Shown piece after piece: positions 42,740 to 50,845 of a stretch of 64,000 nucleotides of DNA. The stretch covers positions 1,922,001 through 1,986,000 of the forward strand of contig CP092441.1 in assembly GCA_030067835.1 (NCBI GenBank), given 5' to 3'. Each line of letters starts with the position of its first letter. Within the stretch, counting starts at the first letter, position 1. Under the pieces are notes generated by a model. The model was not told the origin of the DNA. It ran no database searches and saw nothing but the letters and a program-made list of their open reading frames with translations. This DNA is from Chakrabartyella piscis (GTDB taxonomy: Bacteria; Bacillota; Clostridia; Lachnospirales; Anaerotignaceae). Made by a program: the position numbers and the translations under genes.

Positions 42740-43705
42740 ATGAATGCACAATACGCAATTCTGCGATTTGCTAAATATAAGGGTCCCGAGATTGGGCATA
42801 TCGAAGCCCACAATGAGCGCACCAAGGAGAACTATGCCAGCAATCCCGACATTATCAGTGAGAAACGTAAGGATAACTTTCATCTGATTACCCCAACCTG
42901 TGGCTACCGAGCAGGGGCAGAGGGACAGATTGCCGCCGCTGGATGCCGCACTCGAAAGGACAGCGTACGGCTGGTAGAAACCCTCGTCACTGCCAGCCCT
43001 GAATTCTTTCAGGGGAAGAAACTCTCTGAGGTACGTGCCTTTTTCCAAGAGGCGGTGGACTTCCTCGCTGACCACCAGAGCAAAGAAACGATGCTTTCCG
43101 CCGTGGTACACATGGACGAGACAACACCCCATATGCACCTCACCTTTGTGCCTTTGACGGCAGACGGACGATTAAGCGCCAAGGAGATTTTGGGCAACAA
43201 GAAGAAGCTGACAGAGTGGCAAGATAAATTTTGGAGCCACATGGTCAAGAAATTCCCCGACCTAGAGCGTGGCGAGAGTGCCAGCATCACAGGGCGCAGT
43301 CATATTCCACCAAGAGTATTCAAGGAGGCAGTCCACCTCAACCGCCAAAAGGCCATGCTCACCGACTTACTAGAGGGAATCACCCCCTTCAATGCCAAGA
43401 AGCGATGCGTTGAAATTCAGGCTATCTTAGATAGCTATCTCCCCAACGTGGCCAAGATGAAAACGCAGATAAAGAAATATCAGGGGGTATACCACCAGCT
43501 TCAGCAGGAAAATGAGGCACTTTCCCAAAAGGTAGAGGACAGTAAGGAGAGCGTGCTGGCACGGCTGAAGAACATGGAACGAATGAAGGAGTTGGAGGAG
43601 TTAGAAAAGGCCGTGGAGGGGATTCCAGAGGAAGTATTACGGATGTATCAGCAACAAGGACAAGGAGGGTCAACCATTGAACACAGATATGAATCAAACC
43701 TATGA
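42740..43705 (+). CDS. MobV-family relaxase (plasmid recombination/mobilization protein)
   Basis: 321 residues. The MobV (Pre/Mob) N-terminal region (about 1-200) contains the histidine cluster VVHMDETTPHMHLTFVPL, which is the metal-binding HxDE..HxH core, and HLITPTCGYRAGAEGQIAAAGCRTRKDSVRLVETLVTAS. The C-terminal third is coiled-coil. Nicks oriT and pilots the strand through a conjugation apparatus supplied by another element. Start ATG with GGAGG upstream. Its end overlaps the TnpW-like gene. Confidence 0.93.
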   Translation: MNAQYAILRFAKYKGPEIGHIEAHNERTKENYASNPDIISEKRKDNFHLITPTCGYRAGAEGQIAAAGCRTRKDSVRLVETLVTASPEFFQGKKLSEVRAFFQEAVDFLADHQSKETMLSAVVHMDETTPHMHLTFVPLTADGRLSAKEILGNKKKLTEWQDKFWSHMVKKFPDLERGESASITGRSHIPPRVFKEAVHLNRQKAMLTDLLEGITPFNAKKRCVEIQAILDSYLPNVAKMKTQIKKYQGVYHQLQQENEALSQKVEDSKESVLARLKNMERMKELEELEKAVEGIPEEVLRMYQQQGQGGSTIEHRYESNL

Positions 43706-43931
43706 GCACATCGACCTATGCGCCTGCTACGAACCCATCATTGATGTTCCCTCCTACCTTCTTGAGCAATGGCAGGATTCCGACGGAAAGGCTTCCCCTT
43801 TCGCTTGTACTGTGGCAAAAGAAATCGGTGGTACCGTGTATCAAATAGAGACAGAGTGTGGTGGTGGGGAACACTTGTCCCACAAGCTGAAGCGGCTTAT
43901 TTTCTCTGATAGTGAGGTGAGTTGCAGATGA
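43677..43931 (+). CDS. TnpW-like small transposon protein
   Basis: 84 residues, TTG start with AAGGAGG eight bases upstream. The C-terminal half (VAKEIGGTVYQIETECGGGEHLSHKLKRLIFSD) resembles the small proteins labelled TnpW in clostridial transposons, with the IGGTxYxV...KLKRLI pattern. Recognition is from memory and weak. It overlaps the relaxase end by 29 bases and the recombinase frame, so it belongs to the mobilization operon. Confidence 0.6.
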   Translation: MNTDMNQTYEHIDLCACYEPIIDVPSYLLEQWQDSDGKASPFACTVAKEIGGTVYQIETECGGGEHLSHKLKRLIFSDSEVSCR

Positions 43932-44008
43932 CAAATATGACAACCTATGATACAATATCGCCATGCACAACAAAATCATCCGCTGACCAACATACAAAGG
44001 AGGTTGCT

Positions 44009-45667
44009 ATGTTAGGTCAGCAAAAAATCACCATTCTCTATTGTCGCCTGAGTAATGAAGACTTGGGGGAAGGAGAATCTAACTCCATTCAAAACCAGAA
44101 AATTCTTTTGACCAGTTATGCGAAGAAACAGGGCTATACCAATCTAAAAATCTTGGTAGATGACGGCTATACGGGGACGAATTTCAATCGTCCTGCCGTG
44201 CAGGAAGGGCTTGACTTGGTGAAGCAAGGACTTGTGAGCACTTGGATTGTCAAGGATATGAGTCGGTTTGGACGAGATTACCTCACCGTAGGGCAGTATA
44301 CCGAGCTAGTTTTCCCCAGTCAGGATGTCCGTTTTATCGCCGTCAACGATGGCGTAGACAGCATCTGTGGAGACAGCGATGGCTTTGCCGCTATCCGCAA
44401 TTTGTTCAACGAGTGGTATCCCAGAGACACCAGTAAAAAAGTACGAGCTGTCTTTCAGCAAAAGGGTGCCAGTGGCAAGCACTTGGGCAGACCGCCCTAC
44501 GGCTATCAGATTGACCCTTTAGACAAGGAACACTGGATTTTGGACGAAGAGGCCGCCCCCGTAGTCAAGCGAATTTTTGACCTATCCATCGCTGGAAAAG
44601 GTCCCTGTTCCATTGCACGGATACTAGAACAGGACAAAGTGCTTACCGCCAAATCCCTCTATGCCCAGCGCAAGGGTAGACCGCTTCCCGAACGCCCCTA
44701 CCATTGGATAGACCAGTCCATTGTAGGTATCTTGGAGCGAATGGACTATACTGGTTGTACCTGCAACTTTAAGTCCTATTCTAAATCATACAAGCTAAAA
44801 AAGCGTATCCCCACCCAAAAGGAAGAAATGGCTATCTTTCCAAACACGCAAGAGGCCATTGTGGACAAGGCGCAGTGGGATAGGGTGCAGGAGCTAAGAC
44901 AGCACAAGCGTCGTATGACCAAGGGCGACCGTCAGGGATTATTTTCTGGGCTACTGCGATGTGCCGACTGTGATGGAAACTTGCATTTTGCCACTAGCGC
45001 AAGCTATGGATACAAGCAAGACCACTATGTCTGTGGGCAGTACAAAAGCGGTCGAGGCACCTGCTCTGCCCACTACATCCGTGAGGAAGTTTTAAGAGCA
45101 CTGGTACTAGACCGTATTCGAGCCGTCAACACATACATCCGTCAAAACGTGGAGGGTTTCGAGGATGAGTGGATGCAGAGCTGTCGAGACCAGAGGGCGA
45201 AGAGCCAGCAGGAGCATAAGCGACAAATCGCCCAGACCAAGAAACGTCTGGACGATATAGAAACCTTGCTGACTCGGTGCTATGAGGATATGGTTCTGGG
45301 AACCCTCAGTCGGGAGCGCTATCTAAAATTATCCGAAGGCTATGAAGTGGAGCAGGAGCAGTTGCAACTAGAGCTAGATGTGACTGAGGAATGGGTGGAA
45401 CAGCAGGAGTCGCTAGAGCAAGATTTAAGGCAGTTTATAACCTTAGTGGATAAGTATATAGCTGTACCCGAACTGACACAGACCATTGTCAATGAGTACA
45501 TCCACAAAATTCTGATCTATGCCCCCGAAAAGGCTGGGCGAATTCGGACACAACGGGTAAAGATTATCTTTAATTTTGTAGACGAGCTAGATATTCCTAT
45601 GGTCAATCAAATTATCACCCACGAACAGCCCATCGGAACCAACGGAAAGAAGAAAAAGACGGCATGA
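44009..45667 (+). CDS. Large serine recombinase (TnpX/TndX-like)
   Basis: 552 residues. Catalytic resolvase domain at about 10-165: the nucleophile serine is in ILYCRLSNED, followed by the family's conserved DMSRFGRDYL and the arginines. A recombinase domain (about 175-290) and a zinc ribbon follow (LLRCADCDGNLHFATSASYGYKQDHYVCGQYKSGRGTCS, four cysteines). Then come coiled-coil and C-terminal segments. This is the size and order of TnpX/TndX-type enzymes that excise and insert transposons without a duplication of more than two bases. Start ATG at 44009 has AAGGAGG six bases upstream; the frame from 43922 is not needed. Confidence 0.93.
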   Translation: MLGQQKITILYCRLSNEDLGEGESNSIQNQKILLTSYAKKQGYTNLKILVDDGYTGTNFNRPAVQEGLDLVKQGLVSTWIVKDMSRFGRDYLTVGQYTELVFPSQDVRFIAVNDGVDSICGDSDGFAAIRNLFNEWYPRDTSKKVRAVFQQKGASGKHLGRPPYGYQIDPLDKEHWILDEEAAPVVKRIFDLSIAGKGPCSIARILEQDKVLTAKSLYAQRKGRPLPERPYHWIDQSIVGILERMDYTGCTCNFKSYSKSYKLKKRIPTQKEEMAIFPNTQEAIVDKAQWDRVQELRQHKRRMTKGDRQGLFSGLLRCADCDGNLHFATSASYGYKQDHYVCGQYKSGRGTCSAHYIREEVLRALVLDRIRAVNTYIRQNVEGFEDEWMQSCRDQRAKSQQEHKRQIAQTKKRLDDIETLLTRCYEDMVLGTLSRERYLKLSEGYEVEQEQLQLELDVTEEWVEQQESLEQDLRQFITLVDKYIAVPELTQTIVNEYIHKILIYAPEKAGRIRTQRVKIIFNFVDELDIPMVNQIITHEQPIGTNGKKKKTA

Positions 45668-45688
45668 CCCTTCGGGGTCATACCGTCT
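45657..45688 (+). terminator. Terminator of the recombinase gene
   Basis: AGACGG-ATGACCC pairs with GGGTCAT-CCGTCT around TTCG. It overlaps the last codons, and lies just inside the right end. Confidence 0.8.
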
Positions 45689-45697
45689 CATAGGAAC

Positions 45698-45719
45698 AGT
45701 TCCTTATGCCTATTAACCC
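45698..45719 (-). repeat. Right terminal inverted repeat of the mobile element
   Basis: Read on the minus strand: GGGTTAATAG, four bases, AAGGAACT. It pairs with the left end at 32589-32610. Confidence 0.88.
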
Positions 45720-45737
45720 TTGATTTTATAGGGTTTT
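45720..45737 (+). terminator. Displaced half of the spo0A terminator
   Basis: Right of the element: TTGATTTTATAGGGTTTTTG. Left of it, after the spo0A stop: TAAACCTT. Joined, AAACCTT pairs with ATAGGGTTT (one G-U) and is followed by Ts, a normal terminator split by insertion. Confidence 0.7.
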
Positions 45738-45758
45738 TGGTATATGGTAGACCGACCA

Positions 45759-45806
45759 ATCTCCTAGTTGCTGGATGAAGATATCTCCAGTTTCTAGGAG
45801 ATTTTT
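45759..45806. terminator. Second hairpin downstream of the insertion
   Basis: AATCTCCTAG pairs with CTAGGAGAT, with an inner CTGGA/TCCAG stem, followed by TTTTTAT. Probably native, originally also downstream of spo0A. Confidence 0.75.
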
Positions 45807-45848
45807 ATATTTATGGATTCATTCTATTTTGTAATTGATTCTTTGCAT

Positions 45849-45880
45849 AAAAAAGCTTGCACCCAATTTAAGTGCAAGCC
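45849..45880 (-). terminator. Intrinsic terminator of uxaA
   Basis: Minus strand GCTTGCAC pairs with GTGCAAGC and is followed by TTTTTTA, immediately after the stop codon. Confidence 0.9.
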
Positions 45881-45886
45881 AAAGTA

Positions 45887-47368
45887 TCAAAGCACAACGC
45901 CATCTTTGAAAATACTAATTTCTCGATATCCGTTTTCTTCTGTTTTTGTTTTGGTTCCATTTGCGATATCAATGACAAATTCCAACAAGCGTTCTGCTGT
46001 TTCATCAATGGTATCTCCTTCTGTAATCATGCCTGTATTGAAATCAATCCAGTTGTTTTTCTTTGCAAACAAATCGTTGTTTGTGCTGATTTTCATTGTG
46101 GGTGCTGGAGATCCAAATGGGGTTCCTCGTCCTGTTGTGAACAATACCATATGTGCACCTGCCGCTGTCATTGCTGTGGAGCTGACCAAGTCATTGCCTG
46201 GTCCACTGAGCATATGAAGTCCTGTTTTTGTGATTTGATCGCCATATGCAATGACTTCCACAATGGGTGCTGTGCCACCTTTTTGCACACATCCCAAAGA
46301 CTTATCTTCCAATGTGGTGATGCCACCTTTTTTATTCCCTGGACTTGGATTTTCATAAACCACTTGGTTGTGACTTGTGAAATATTCCTTGAACCCATCA
46401 ATCATATGCACAGCTTTGTCAAAGACTTCTTCGTTGATACAGCGGTTCATTAGCATACCTTCTGCACCAAACATTTCTGGCACTTCTGTCAACACCGTTG
46501 TACCACCACGAGCAATGAGTTTATCGCTGAATGCACCAACTGTTGGATTTGCTGTGATACCACTCAAGCCATCGCTACCACCGCATTTCATACCAATGAC
46601 CAATTTGCTGACAGGAATTGGCTGACGTGAAAATGTATCCACATATTCTGCCAATTCACCAAGCAACTTGCCTGCTTCCTCAAACTCATCTTCCACATCT
46701 TGACAAACCAAGAATTTCATACGATTGTCATCCCATGTACCAAGTTCTTCCTTAAATCCCTCCATGGTATTGTTTTCGCAACCCAATCCCAAAACCAAAA
46801 CACCACCAGCATTTGGGTGATTTGCAAGAGCTGCCAACAACTTTCTGGTTTGTGCATGGTCATCTCCCATTTGGCTACAACCAAAAGGATGAGGAAATGC
46901 ATACAATCCTTCAATGTTACCTTGCACCAAATGACCATTGTCTTTTGTCAATTTTTCTGCAACACCATTGACACACCCAACTGTTGGGATAATCCAAATT
47001 TCATTTCGGATTGCTGCTCTACCATCTGCACGCATAAATCCATTGAAGGTTTCTGGTGTAATCGCTTCAAGTGGTTCCACTTTTGCATCATATGTATAGG
47101 AAGATTCTTCACTCAAGCCTGTTTTCACATTGTGTACATGCACCCATTCCCCAACAGAAATATCTTGTTTTGCATTTCCAATTGGGAAGCCATATTTGAC
47201 AACAGCTTCTCCTTCTTTGATGGGAACAATTGCCATTTTATGTCCTTGTTCGATTTTTTCTGCTGCAACATATGTGATACCATCCAAAACAACGATTTCT
47301 CCTTGTTCCACAGGTGCCAAAGCCACTGCCACATTATCCAATGTCGCAATACGTATCATTTTTGTCAT
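45887..47368 (-). CDS. uxaA: Altronate dehydratase
   Basis: About 493 residues. Removes water from D-altronate to give 2-keto-3-deoxy-gluconate in galacturonate catabolism. The N-terminal about 90 residues are the SAF/UxaA_N domain (VAVALAPVEQGEIVVLDGITYV ... WVHVHNVKTGL). The main domain has FMRADGRAAIRNEIWIIPTVGCVN, HPFGCSQMGDDHAQTRKLLAAL and GTAPIVEVIAYGDQITKTGLHMLSGPGND, with the conserved cysteines (GCVN, GCSQ, MKCGGSDG). Start at 47368 (MTKMIRIA) has GGAG eight bases upstream. Lies 18 bases after uxaB, one operon. Confidence 0.95.
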   Translation of the reverse strand: MTKMIRIATLDNVAVALAPVEQGEIVVLDGITYVAAEKIEQGHKMAIVPIKEGEAVVKYGFPIGNAKQDISVGEWVHVHNVKTGLSEESSYTYDAKVEPLEAITPETFNGFMRADGRAAIRNEIWIIPTVGCVNGVAEKLTKDNGHLVQGNIEGLYAFPHPFGCSQMGDDHAQTRKLLAALANHPNAGGVLVLGLGCENNTMEGFKEELGTWDDNRMKFLVCQDVEDEFEEAGKLLGELAEYVDTFSRQPIPVSKLVIGMKCGGSDGLSGITANPTVGAFSDKLIARGGTTVLTEVPEMFGAEGMLMNRCINEEVFDKAVHMIDGFKEYFTSHNQVVYENPSPGNKKGGITTLEDKSLGCVQKGGTAPIVEVIAYGDQITKTGLHMLSGPGNDLVSSTAMTAAGAHMVLFTTGRGTPFGSPAPTMKISTNNDLFAKKNNWIDFNTGMITEGDTIDETAERLLEFVIDIANGTKTKTEENGYREISIFKDGVVL

Positions 47369-47386
47369 AGTCATTTCTCCTTTAAC

Positions 47387-48874
47387 TCAAAGACAATGTT
47401 TCATTGCTTCTTTTGCACCAATTTCTTTGATGGCATCCAAACCAGCTGTTACAGCATCCACAAATCCTTCATAACTGGTCAAATCTTCACCCCACATATC
47501 AATATTGCTTGCAACTGCTGTTGCCAATGTGCGATTATCATCATCTTTATGTGCCATAAAGAATTCCAAAACAAATCTATCATCACTGACTGTATATTCA
47601 TTGCCCAAATCTCTTTTTGCAACCAAACCTTCTTCTTCCAAACGTTCTGGACGATAGAAATCAATGAATGCTGCAAAACTGAATATGATACATTTTGGCA
47701 ATGCACCAAATTTTTCCACATAGCCTTTGAAACTTGGCATAACTCTAGCTTTCCATTTGCTAGCACTATTCAAGCTAATTGCAAGCAAGGAATGATCAAT
47801 AAACGGATTGTTGAAACGGTCTTCCACAGATGCTGCAAATGCTTTCAATTCTTCCACTGGCAATGTCAAAGTAGGAATGATTTCATCATAAATGGTTTTG
47901 TTCATAAAGCCTGTGATAACTTCATCTTCCATACATTTACGCACAATGTCCTGTCCTGCAAGATATGCAGCCAAAACCATAGATGTATGTGCACCATTGA
48001 GGATTCTAACTTTTCTACTTTTATATGGTGTGTGGTCATCTGTAATCAAAATTGGCAAATCTGCTTTTGCAAATGGCAATTCTGTTTTCAAACCTTCAGA
48101 ACCTTCAATGACCCAGAAACCAAAGATTTCGCCTGTGTCTACGATATTATCGACATAGCCATTTTCTGCTGTAATTTCTTCAATTTCATTTCTTGGATAT
48201 CCTGTTACAATTCTGTCCACCAATGTGGAGCAGATTTCATTTTCTTCTTCCACCCATGTTTTGAATGCGTCGGAAAGATTCCAATCTGCAATGTGTTGCA
48301 TCACACATTTTTTCAACTCACGACCATTGTAATCAATCAGTTCACAAGAAAGAACAACAAATCCTTTGCCTTCTTCTGTGCCAAAGTTCAAAAATCTTTC
48401 ATACATAAAACGTGTCAGTTTTGCTGGAAAGCTGGTTGCTGGTGCATCATCAAATTTACAAGATGCATCATACACAATACCCGCTTCTGTTGTGTTACAA
48501 ACCAAAATGCGAAGATCTGGATTTTTTGCACAATCCAACAACCCTTGGTAATCGCTATAGGGATTGATACATCTGCTGACACAGCTAATCACTCTTTTTT
48601 TGTTGACTTTTTCTCCATTTTCTTTGCCACGAAGATACAAAGTATACAACCCATCTTGTGCGTTGATCATATCTGCAAGCCCTGGTGCAATAGGTTGTGC
48701 CAAAACAACTTTGGTATCTTCTCCCAATGTTTCATTTGCCACATCGATAAAATAGTCCACAAATCCACGCAAAAAATTGCCTTCTCCAAATTGCAAAACA
48801 CGTTCTGTTCCTTCTTTCAACAAATAACCATCGTAATTCATTTCTTCCAATGCTTTATAGCTTAAAGTTTTCAT
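47387..48874 (-). CDS. uxaB: Tagaturonate reductase (altronate oxidoreductase)
   Basis: About 495 residues. NAD-dependent long-chain polyol dehydrogenase family (mannitol dehydrogenase fold) that reduces tagaturonate to altronate. Visible: VLQFGEGNFLRGFVDYFID (N-terminal GxGxFxRGF), DRIVTGYPR, LPILITDDHTPYKSRKVRILNGAHTSMVLAAYLAG. The KxxRNGAHT motif is diagnostic. Start at 48874 has GGAGG five bases upstream. Adjacent uxaA supplies the next step. Confidence 0.95.
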   Translation of the reverse strand: MKTLSYKALEEMNYDGYLLKEGTERVLQFGEGNFLRGFVDYFIDVANETLGEDTKVVLAQPIAPGLADMINAQDGLYTLYLRGKENGEKVNKKRVISCVSRCINPYSDYQGLLDCAKNPDLRILVCNTTEAGIVYDASCKFDDAPATSFPAKLTRFMYERFLNFGTEEGKGFVVLSCELIDYNGRELKKCVMQHIADWNLSDAFKTWVEEENEICSTLVDRIVTGYPRNEIEEITAENGYVDNIVDTGEIFGFWVIEGSEGLKTELPFAKADLPILITDDHTPYKSRKVRILNGAHTSMVLAAYLAGQDIVRKCMEDEVITGFMNKTIYDEIIPTLTLPVEELKAFAASVEDRFNNPFIDHSLLAISLNSASKWKARVMPSFKGYVEKFGALPKCIIFSFAAFIDFYRPERLEEEGLVAKRDLGNEYTVSDDRFVLEFFMAHKDDDNRTLATAVASNIDMWGEDLTSYEGFVDAVTAGLDAIKEIGAKEAMKHCL

Positions 48875-48894
48875 AATATCCTCCATATTTTCAT

Positions 48895-48923
48895 TTTATA
48901 CCACACTTGTTTCACACCAACAA
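48895..48923 (-). promoter_or_regulatory. Promoter of uxaB-uxaA
   Basis: Minus strand TTGTTG, 17-base spacer, TATAAA, about 21 bases before the start. A TTGTATACAA operator lies 16 bases upstream of the -35. Confidence 0.55.
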
Positions 48924-48938
48924 TATTCATGTTCAATC

Positions 48939-48948
48939 TTGTATACAA
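48939..48948. promoter_or_regulatory. Candidate GntR operator 1
   Basis: Perfect palindrome TTGTATACAA upstream of uxaB. Similar sites are bound by FCD-type GntR regulators of hexuronate genes (family knowledge). A second exact copy lies near the gntR gene. Confidence 0.65.
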
Positions 48949-49124
48949 CAGTTTGAAAATTTATTGTTTTTCTCATTTTGTTATATATTTATTATTTAAA
49001 ATTATATTGCAACCCTTTTGTAATGTCAATGTATTTCCCTTTAATTCCAATAATTATTACGACTTTTGTAATTTTCTACTATAAATTGATACTTATTTTT
49101 GTTGATTATTCCACCTTTATTTTA

Positions 49125-49134
49125 TTGTATACAA
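49125..49134. promoter_or_regulatory. Candidate GntR operator 2
   Basis: Second exact TTGTATACAA, 80 bases before the gntR start. Two identical 10-base palindromes in one divergent region point to co-regulation of uxaBA and gntR. The rest of 48950-49213 is very AT-rich, with no gene. Confidence 0.65.
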
Positions 49135-49213
49135 CAACATTGCTATTGCACTTATATTTAATTTTCTGTATAATGAAATCAGATAAAAACTCTCCAAGAA
49201 AGGAGTGAAACCA

Positions 49214-49858
49214 GTGGCAAAAACCAGTTTGAAACTAGAAGCATACAATGCAATCAGAAAGCGTATTATGGATTGCACCTATGCCCCCGGAACCATTTTA
49301 AACGAAGATGCTCTGACCGAAGAATTTAACGTCAGTCGCACTCCTATTCGAGATGCCATCAGTCGTTTGGAACAAGAAGGTATTGTGATCATTTTACCAA
49401 AAAAAGGGGTTATGGTGTCAGAACTATCCATTTCTCAACTCAATAGTATTTTCGAAATTCGCATACTCTTTGAACCTTATGCCCTAGAGCGATATGGTTC
49501 TTCCATGGACGAAAGCAAGCTATTTGCCTTTTATGAAGCATTCAACAACGATATGCAACTAACTGCTTTCCAACGATATGAATTGGATGATGAATTTCAT
49601 AATTTCATTATGTCTGCCATCCCAAATACCTATATGCACCGCACTTATGATCTCATTCAAGTACAAAATATACGATATCGTGTGCTGACTGGAAATTTGT
49701 TAGGGAATTGCTACGAAGTAGGCCATCAAGAACACCTTGAAATCCTATCCCATTGCTTGAAGAAAAACTGGAGTGAAGCTGCAAAGGCAATGGAACAACA
49801 TTTGTTGCGTTCCAAAAACTCCAGCTTTGATATTATTTTAGAAAAATCTTTATTGTAA
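49214..49858 (+). CDS. GntR-family transcriptional regulator, FCD type
   Basis: About 214 residues. Winged helix at 5-70 (LKLEAYNAIRKRIMDCTYAPGTILNEDALTEEFNVSRTPIRDAISRLEQEGIVIILPKKG), then the helical FCD ligand-binding domain (FEIRILFEPYALERYGSSMDE, DDEFHNFIMSAI with its metal-binding histidine, HQEHLEILSHCLKKNWSEAAKAMEQHLLRS). The GTG at 49214 follows AAGGAG by eight bases; 49205 is possible. Likely repressor of uxaBA, sensing a hexuronate or its product. Confidence 0.9.
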   Translation: MAKTSLKLEAYNAIRKRIMDCTYAPGTILNEDALTEEFNVSRTPIRDAISRLEQEGIVIILPKKGVMVSELSISQLNSIFEIRILFEPYALERYGSSMDESKLFAFYEAFNNDMQLTAFQRYELDDEFHNFIMSAIPNTYMHRTYDLIQVQNIRYRVLTGNLLGNCYEVGHQEHLEILSHCLKKNWSEAAKAMEQHLLRSKNSSFDIILEKSLL

Positions 49859-49953
49859 ATTTTTAAGGCAACGTCACCCATTCTGATTCCATCTTTTGCA
49901 GTCAGAATCGTGGCATTATCATAACCAGTAACGTAAATACAAGGAGGTATTTT

Positions 49954-50712
49954 ATGAATTTTGAATTACAAGGAAAAGTAGCTATTGTAACAGGTCCTAG
50001 AACAGGTATTGGCAAAGCAGCAGCCATTGCACTTGCACAATCTGGTGCAAACATTGTTGCTGTTGGTCACAACACAATGGTAGAAATCCAAGAGGAAGTG
50101 GAATCTTGTGGCGTAAAATACATGGAGATTTTGGCAGATTTAACAAAGCCAAATATGGAAATGTTCCAAGAAATCGTTGCCAAAACAGTTGCTGCATTTG
50201 GTCGTGTGGATATTTTGGTGAACAATGCTGGTATCATTCGACGTGAAGATTCCCTCAACTTCTCTGAACAAGACTGGGATGATGTTATGAACATCAACGT
50301 GAAATCCATGTTCTTTCTTTCTCAAGCTGTTGCAAAACAATACATTGCTCAAGGAGAAGGTGGCAAAATTGTCAACATCGCTTCTTTGCTTTCTTTCCAA
50401 GGTGGTATTCGAGTTCCTTCCTATACAGCAAGTAAATCTGGAGTTATGGGTATGACCAGACTTTTGTCCAACGAATGGGCACAATATAACATCAATGTCA
50501 ATGCCATTGCTCCTGGTTATATTGCTACCAACAATACCGATGCCCTTCGTGCAGATCCAGTGCGTTCTGCTGAAATTTTGGGTAGAATCCCTGCTGGTCG
50601 TTGGGGTGAACCATCTGATATTGGCGAACCAATCGCATTCCTTTGCTCCTCTGCTGCAAACTATGTAAACGGATATACCCTTGCAGTTGATGGCGGTTGG
50701 CTTGGTAGATAA
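49954..50712 (+). CDS. kduD: 2-keto-3-deoxygluconate 5-dehydrogenase-like SDR (KduD)
   Basis: 252 residues. Short-chain dehydrogenase with GKVAIVTGPRTGIGKAAA (NAD site; GxxxGIG), NNAGIIRREDSLNFSEQDWDDVMNINVKS (the NNAGI and REDS phrase typical of KduD), catalytic Ser/Tyr/Lys in SLLSFQGGIRVPSYTASKSG, and AIAPGYIATNNT. Interconverts 2-keto-3-deoxygluconate and its diketo form in pectin and hexuronate catabolism. The 94 bases between gntR and this gene contain a hairpin (ATTCTGA...TCAGAAT) without a T-run. Strong AGGAGG. Confidence 0.87.
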   Translation: MNFELQGKVAIVTGPRTGIGKAAAIALAQSGANIVAVGHNTMVEIQEEVESCGVKYMEILADLTKPNMEMFQEIVAKTVAAFGRVDILVNNAGIIRREDSLNFSEQDWDDVMNINVKSMFFLSQAVAKQYIAQGEGGKIVNIASLLSFQGGIRVPSYTASKSGVMGMTRLLSNEWAQYNINVNAIAPGYIATNNTDALRADPVRSAEILGRIPAGRWGEPSDIGEPIAFLCSSAANYVNGYTLAVDGGWLGR

Positions 50713-50740
50713 TTTTCTACTTTTTCACCATTCAAAACAT

Positions 50741-50816
50741 AAAAAAAGATGAGGTCAACTACATCTCCAAAGTCAGATTATTCTAACTTTGGGGGTATCA
50801 TTACCTCATCTTTTTT
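50741..50816. terminator. Bidirectional terminator between kduD and uxaC
   Basis: AAAAAAGATGAGGT pairs with ACCTCATCTTTTTT, with an inner CCAAAGT/ACTTTGG stem. Balanced A- and T-runs serve both converging genes. Confidence 0.9.
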
Positions 50817-50845
50817 AATTTCTTTATATGATGCTAATACATTGC

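Larger units (their letters stand above)
32589..45719 (+). mobile_element. Complete 13.1-kb mobilizable transposon with large serine recombinase (Tn4451/TnpX-like)
   Basis: The ends are 22-base inverted repeats at 32589-32610 and 45698-45719. Both start GGGTTAATAG and end AAGGAACT, with only four central bases differing. The element is flanked on each side by TT, which is a candidate crossover dinucleotide. Inside, in order: a broken DUF6061 gene, TetR/RND/GLUG cargo, a multi-hairpin region, an XRE repressor, CHC2 primase, D5/P4 helicase, MobV relaxase, TnpW-like protein and the serine recombinase beside the right end. GC content and codon use are clearly higher than in flanking genes. Removing it joins spo0A to a working terminator, so the boundaries are well supported. 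Confidence 0.9.

Noticed and set aside
39431..45769. Direct repeat ATCTCCTAGT(A/T)GC at about 39432 and 45760 as possible att sites of a smaller element
   Set aside because: It is only 12 of 13 bases, and the right copy is part of a native terminator hairpin outside the element. The 22-bp inverted repeats and the rejoined spo0A terminator give a better boundary.
46700..48865. 721-codon plus-strand frame over uxaA and uxaB
   Set aside because: Antisense shadow of two well-supported genes with clear motifs; no ribosome site.
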